Shown: in pieces, positions 6,800 to 8,714 of the stretch
Layout of the letters: each line of letters starts with the position of its first letter
Numbering within the stretch: position 1 is the stretch's first letter
Origin: Planctomycetota bacterium
GTDB lineage: Bacteria > Planctomycetota > Phycisphaerae > Phycisphaerales > UBA1924
Direction of reading: 5' to 3'
Length of the DNA stretch: 8,714 nt
Assembly: GCA_023432465.1 (NCBI GenBank)
Contig: JAEYUO010000138.1
Location: 1-8,714 of the forward strand
Translations under genes and position numbers: made by a program
The notes under the pieces: generated by a model
What the model was told of the DNA's origin: nothing
Seen by the model: only the letters and a program-made list of their open reading frames with translations
Databases searched by the model: none

Positions 6800-8107
6800 T
6801 CAGGAGGATTGTTGCCCGAAGGCGTCGCGCAGGAGAGACGCGGGGAGGGCCTCGATCGCGGCGAGTTCCTCGCGGCAGCGGGCGATCACCCCCTCGGCGG
6901 CGGCGAGGCGCTGCGTGAGTTCGGCGGCGAGGCGACGCTGGGTGGGGAGGTCGGGGACGCACACCGAGAACTGTTCGACCGTTGGGAAATAGATCGTGTG
7001 ATGAACCGCGCCGCTGCCCAAGTCACGGATCGGCTTCCGGCACGCGATGAACAGGTGCATCAGGAAGGATGGATCAAGGTCGGGGCCGCAGACCCAGTTC
7101 ACGAAGTCCTGCGATGTGGCCATCTCCCGCCCCATGATTGTCACGAAGCCGACCGACGCCGTCCGCGAAAGGCAGACGGTCCCGGCAGGCAGTCGCACGG
7201 CGGCTGAGTTCTCGATGCCGAGCGCGTTCGTGTGCTCGGATGTGTCCATCGCGACCCGGCCGTCCAACGCACGGATGTCGGGCAACTGGATCCATGGGAT
7301 GTCGCCGTTCCAGTACTCGGGGCAGCGCCGGCTGGGCGTGTGGCCGGTTGCGAGCCGGGCCAGGGAGGTGAGGCGGTGCCACTTCCAGCCAGACTTCGTC
7401 GGCGTGCTGGGAGCAAGCGGAGATGCGTCGAACGGCGGCGGATCACCGAAGACTTCGCGGAGGAGGGCGGCGGGGAGGGCTTCGGCGGCGGCGAGGCGCT
7501 GCGCGGCGGCGGCCCGGGCACGCTCCGCCGCCCCCAGTTGCTCCGTCAGCCGCCCCGCGATCCGCTCCTGCTCCGCCAGCGGGGGGAGGGGGATTTCAAG
7601 CTCGCCGAGTTCAGAGAAGCGAAGGTTTTGGATATTCGCGCCGCGGGCCTGCTCGTCCCGCCAAGCACGGAAGGCATCGGAGCGGAACCAGTGTCCCAAA
7701 TATCCACTATGGACGACCGGGCGGGCGCGGATGATTCCGCAGAAGGCCCCGACTGAACCGCGCCAGGGCTTTCGGAGTTGGGCCGTCTTTCCGACGACAG
7801 TGGGGCTGCCCGACGACATGCAGATCGCAAGATCACCGACTTGAAGCATCTGTCCTTGGTCCACTCGGGCGGGCGGCACCCAGACGAGATCATCGTCCAG
7901 GGTGAGGTCGTCGCCGATGTTGCCTGCACGCAGGATCGGGACATGACCGTCCGTGGGGTCGTAGCAGGCTTCCGCCTTGTCGAACGAAACGCCTCGGATG
8001 AAGTCCACGACTTCGGCCAGTCGGACGCTGATGACTTCACCTGCGTCCGATGCGTCCGACGCACCTGGCGAATCACCCGCTCTATCTCGCGCAGCGGATG
8101 TTCTCAT
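6800..8107 (-). CDS. hsdS: Type I restriction-modification specificity subunit HsdS (435 aa)
   Basis: HsdS reads the bipartite target sequence and scaffolds HsdM and HsdR. The protein has the two-fold layout of the family: target recognition domain 1 at about 25-174, conserved helical region 1 at 175-222 (PLPPLAEQERIAGRL to LLREVFG), domain 2 at about 241-385, and conserved region 2 at 386-432 (DLPTQRRLAAELTQRL to LLRDAFG). The repeated EALPAALLREVFG / EALPASLLRDAFG endings show the internal duplication. Both recognition domains look intact. The first 24 residues are Ser/Asp/Ala-rich and probably disordered. The start ATG at 8107 overlaps the hsdR stop as ATGA, which supports it. The two conserved regions share a 22-base identical repeat (see separate entries). 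The target sequence cannot be predicted from this. Confidence 0.94.
   Translation of the reverse strand: MRTSAARDRAGDSPGASDASDAGEVISVRLAEVVDFIRGVSFDKAEACYDPTDGHVPILRAGNIGDDLTLDDDLVWVPPARVDQGQMLQVGDLAICMSSGSPTVVGKTAQLRKPWRGSVGAFCGIIRARPVVHSGYLGHWFRSDAFRAWRDEQARGANIQNLRFSELGELEIPLPPLAEQERIAGRLTEQLGAAERARAAAAQRLAAAEALPAALLREVFGDPPPFDASPLAPSTPTKSGWKWHRLTSLARLATGHTPSRRCPEYWNGDIPWIQLPDIRALDGRVAMDTSEHTNALGIENSAAVRLPAGTVCLSRTASVGFVTIMGREMATSQDFVNWVCGPDLDPSFLMHLFIACRKPIRDLGSGAVHHTIYFPTVEQFSVCVPDLPTQRRLAAELTQRLAAAEGVIARCREELAAIEALPASLLRDAFGQQSS
6894..6915. repeat. 22-bp direct repeat, copy in hsdS conserved region 2
   Basis: This copy is identical over 22 bases to 7482-7503 and begins TCGGCGGCGGCGAGG on the plus strand. 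On the coding strand it encodes QRLAAAE (residues 399-405). The distance to the other copy is 588 bases, exactly 196 codons. Confidence 0.85.
7482..7503. repeat. 22-bp direct repeat, copy in hsdS conserved region 1
   Basis: Identical to 6894-6915 and in the same frame, encoding QRLAAAE at residues 203-209. In a family alignment the two copies do not sit at equivalent places: here the motif lies just before EALPAALL, whereas in region 2 it lies about two heptads earlier in the helix. The identity therefore reflects either coiled-coil repetition in GC-rich codons or past slippage within the helix. Confidence 0.85.
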
Positions 8108-8714
8108 GCCGCGAACATCCTCTCTTTGGTCTGCTGGAGGATCACGCGCGGCTCACCGGCGCTCTTGAGCGCTGAAATCCCGCCCGCCGCCGCCACCTCC
8201 GGCGTCTGCCAGATGTGCGGGTTCTCCAGACCCTCCGTGCCGCCGACGGCGAACTGGTCGGCGATCGCCTCGATGGCCTTGCGGGCCTGCTGCGGCAGGG
8301 CCGCCAGCCACCCCGCGTGCTTGTAGCGGAAGGCCAGGCAGCGTTCCTCGCGCGTGCGCGGGAGCAGGCCGTAGGCCAGGTCGGCCAGCACGTCGTAGAG
8401 GTCGTAGTCGTTCATCTGCTCCAGCATGCGCAGCACGCTGGGGGAGTAGCCGCTGCTGACGATGGCGTCGATGATCTCCTCACGCTCGGGCGGGTTCACC
8501 CAGCGGGCGCGGAAGGCTTCGAGGGTCGGGCACTCGGCGGTGAGGCGGGCCGACAAGCCGGCCTTGTAGTCGTCGATGGGGACGGGCATGGCCTTGCCGT
8601 TGATCGGGGCGACCACGAAGCGCCCCAGGGGGCTCATGTGGACTTCGAAGCCATCGACGATTACCGGCGGCTCGGGTGGCGCGGGCGGCGGATCGACCGG
8701 ACCCGGGCCGGGGC
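8104..8714 (-). CDS. hsdR: Type I restriction subunit HsdR, C-terminal part (about 203 residues visible)
   Basis: The frame is open to the window edge, so the helicase and nuclease parts lie beyond base 8714. The ATG at 8637 is internal: in-frame residues VIVDGFEVHMSPLGRF run straight through it. The visible part matches the C-terminal domain of EcoEI-type HsdR proteins, including the DYKAGLSARL start, the WVNPPEREEIID helix, a DLYDVLADLAYGLLPRTREER segment and the closing VILQQTKERMF. In the family this domain docks HsdR onto the methyltransferase core. A proline-rich linker (about 8665-8712, PGPGPVDPPPAPPEPP) precedes it. The stop overlaps the hsdS start by ATGA, so hsdR and hsdS are translationally coupled. 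Whether the rest of hsdR is intact cannot be seen here. Confidence 0.88.
   Translation of the reverse strand, partial: PGPGPVDPPPAPPEPPVIVDGFEVHMSPLGRFVVAPINGKAMPVPIDDYKAGLSARLTAECPTLEAFRARWVNPPEREEIIDAIVSSGYSPSVLRMLEQMNDYDLYDVLADLAYGLLPRTREERCLAFRYKHAGWLAALPQQARKAIEAIADQFAVGGTEGLENPHIWQTPEVAAAGGISALKSAGEPRVILQQTKERMFAA

Noticed and set aside
7581..7592. G6-A-G5 tract in hsdS as a phase-variable homopolymer
   Set aside because: The runs are short, and tracts of this size are common in this GC-rich sequence. There is no sign of a frame disruption.
8635..8637. ATG at 8637 as the start of a separate 177-aa gene
   Set aside because: The frame continues upstream to the window edge with residues that fit the HsdR C-terminal domain, so this is an internal methionine.

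Overview
This is a GC-rich bacterial window. The high GC, the dense gene packing and the flavour of the proteins would fit a planctomycete or another GC-rich environmental bacterium, but there is no rRNA or marker gene here to fix the taxon, so that is a guess. Two blocks of genes meet tail to tail near base 3250-3317.

Left block (about 1-3248): a phage DNA-packaging module. A small unrecognised gene (20-274, minus) diverges from a two-gene plus-strand unit. The first gene (468-818) encodes a small protein with a disordered basic N-terminus and a C-terminal segment that looks like a Nu1-type terminase small-subunit DNA-binding domain. Nine bases later comes a large terminase subunit (828-3248, 806 aa) with Walker A, Walker B and a GpA-like nuclease domain. 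The large subunit carries an unusual N-terminal extension that resembles the C-terminal domain of the small protein. A glycine-rich linker encoded by runs of up to seven G joins this extension to the ATPase. No portal, capsid or tail gene is visible, so this is either the edge of a prophage or a remnant.

Right block (3318 to the window edge, all minus strand): a type I restriction-modification operon read from right to left as hsdR (3' part only), hsdS, a HipA-like kinase gene, a DUF3037 gene and hsdM. Junctions are very tight: hsdR/hsdS overlap by ATGA, hsdS and the kinase gene are 1 base apart, and the last two junctions are 14 bases each. HsdR, HsdM and HsdS should form the restriction and methylation complex. 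The kinase/DUF3037 pair between specificity and methylation genes is the unexpected part and may be a second defence or toxin-like module, or a regulator of the RM system. The hsdS gene carries a 22-base identical direct repeat whose recombination would give an in-frame half-size specificity subunit.

No tRNA, rRNA, CRISPR array, insertion sequence or convincing rho-independent terminator was seen. The promoter of the right-hand operon must lie beyond base 8714.
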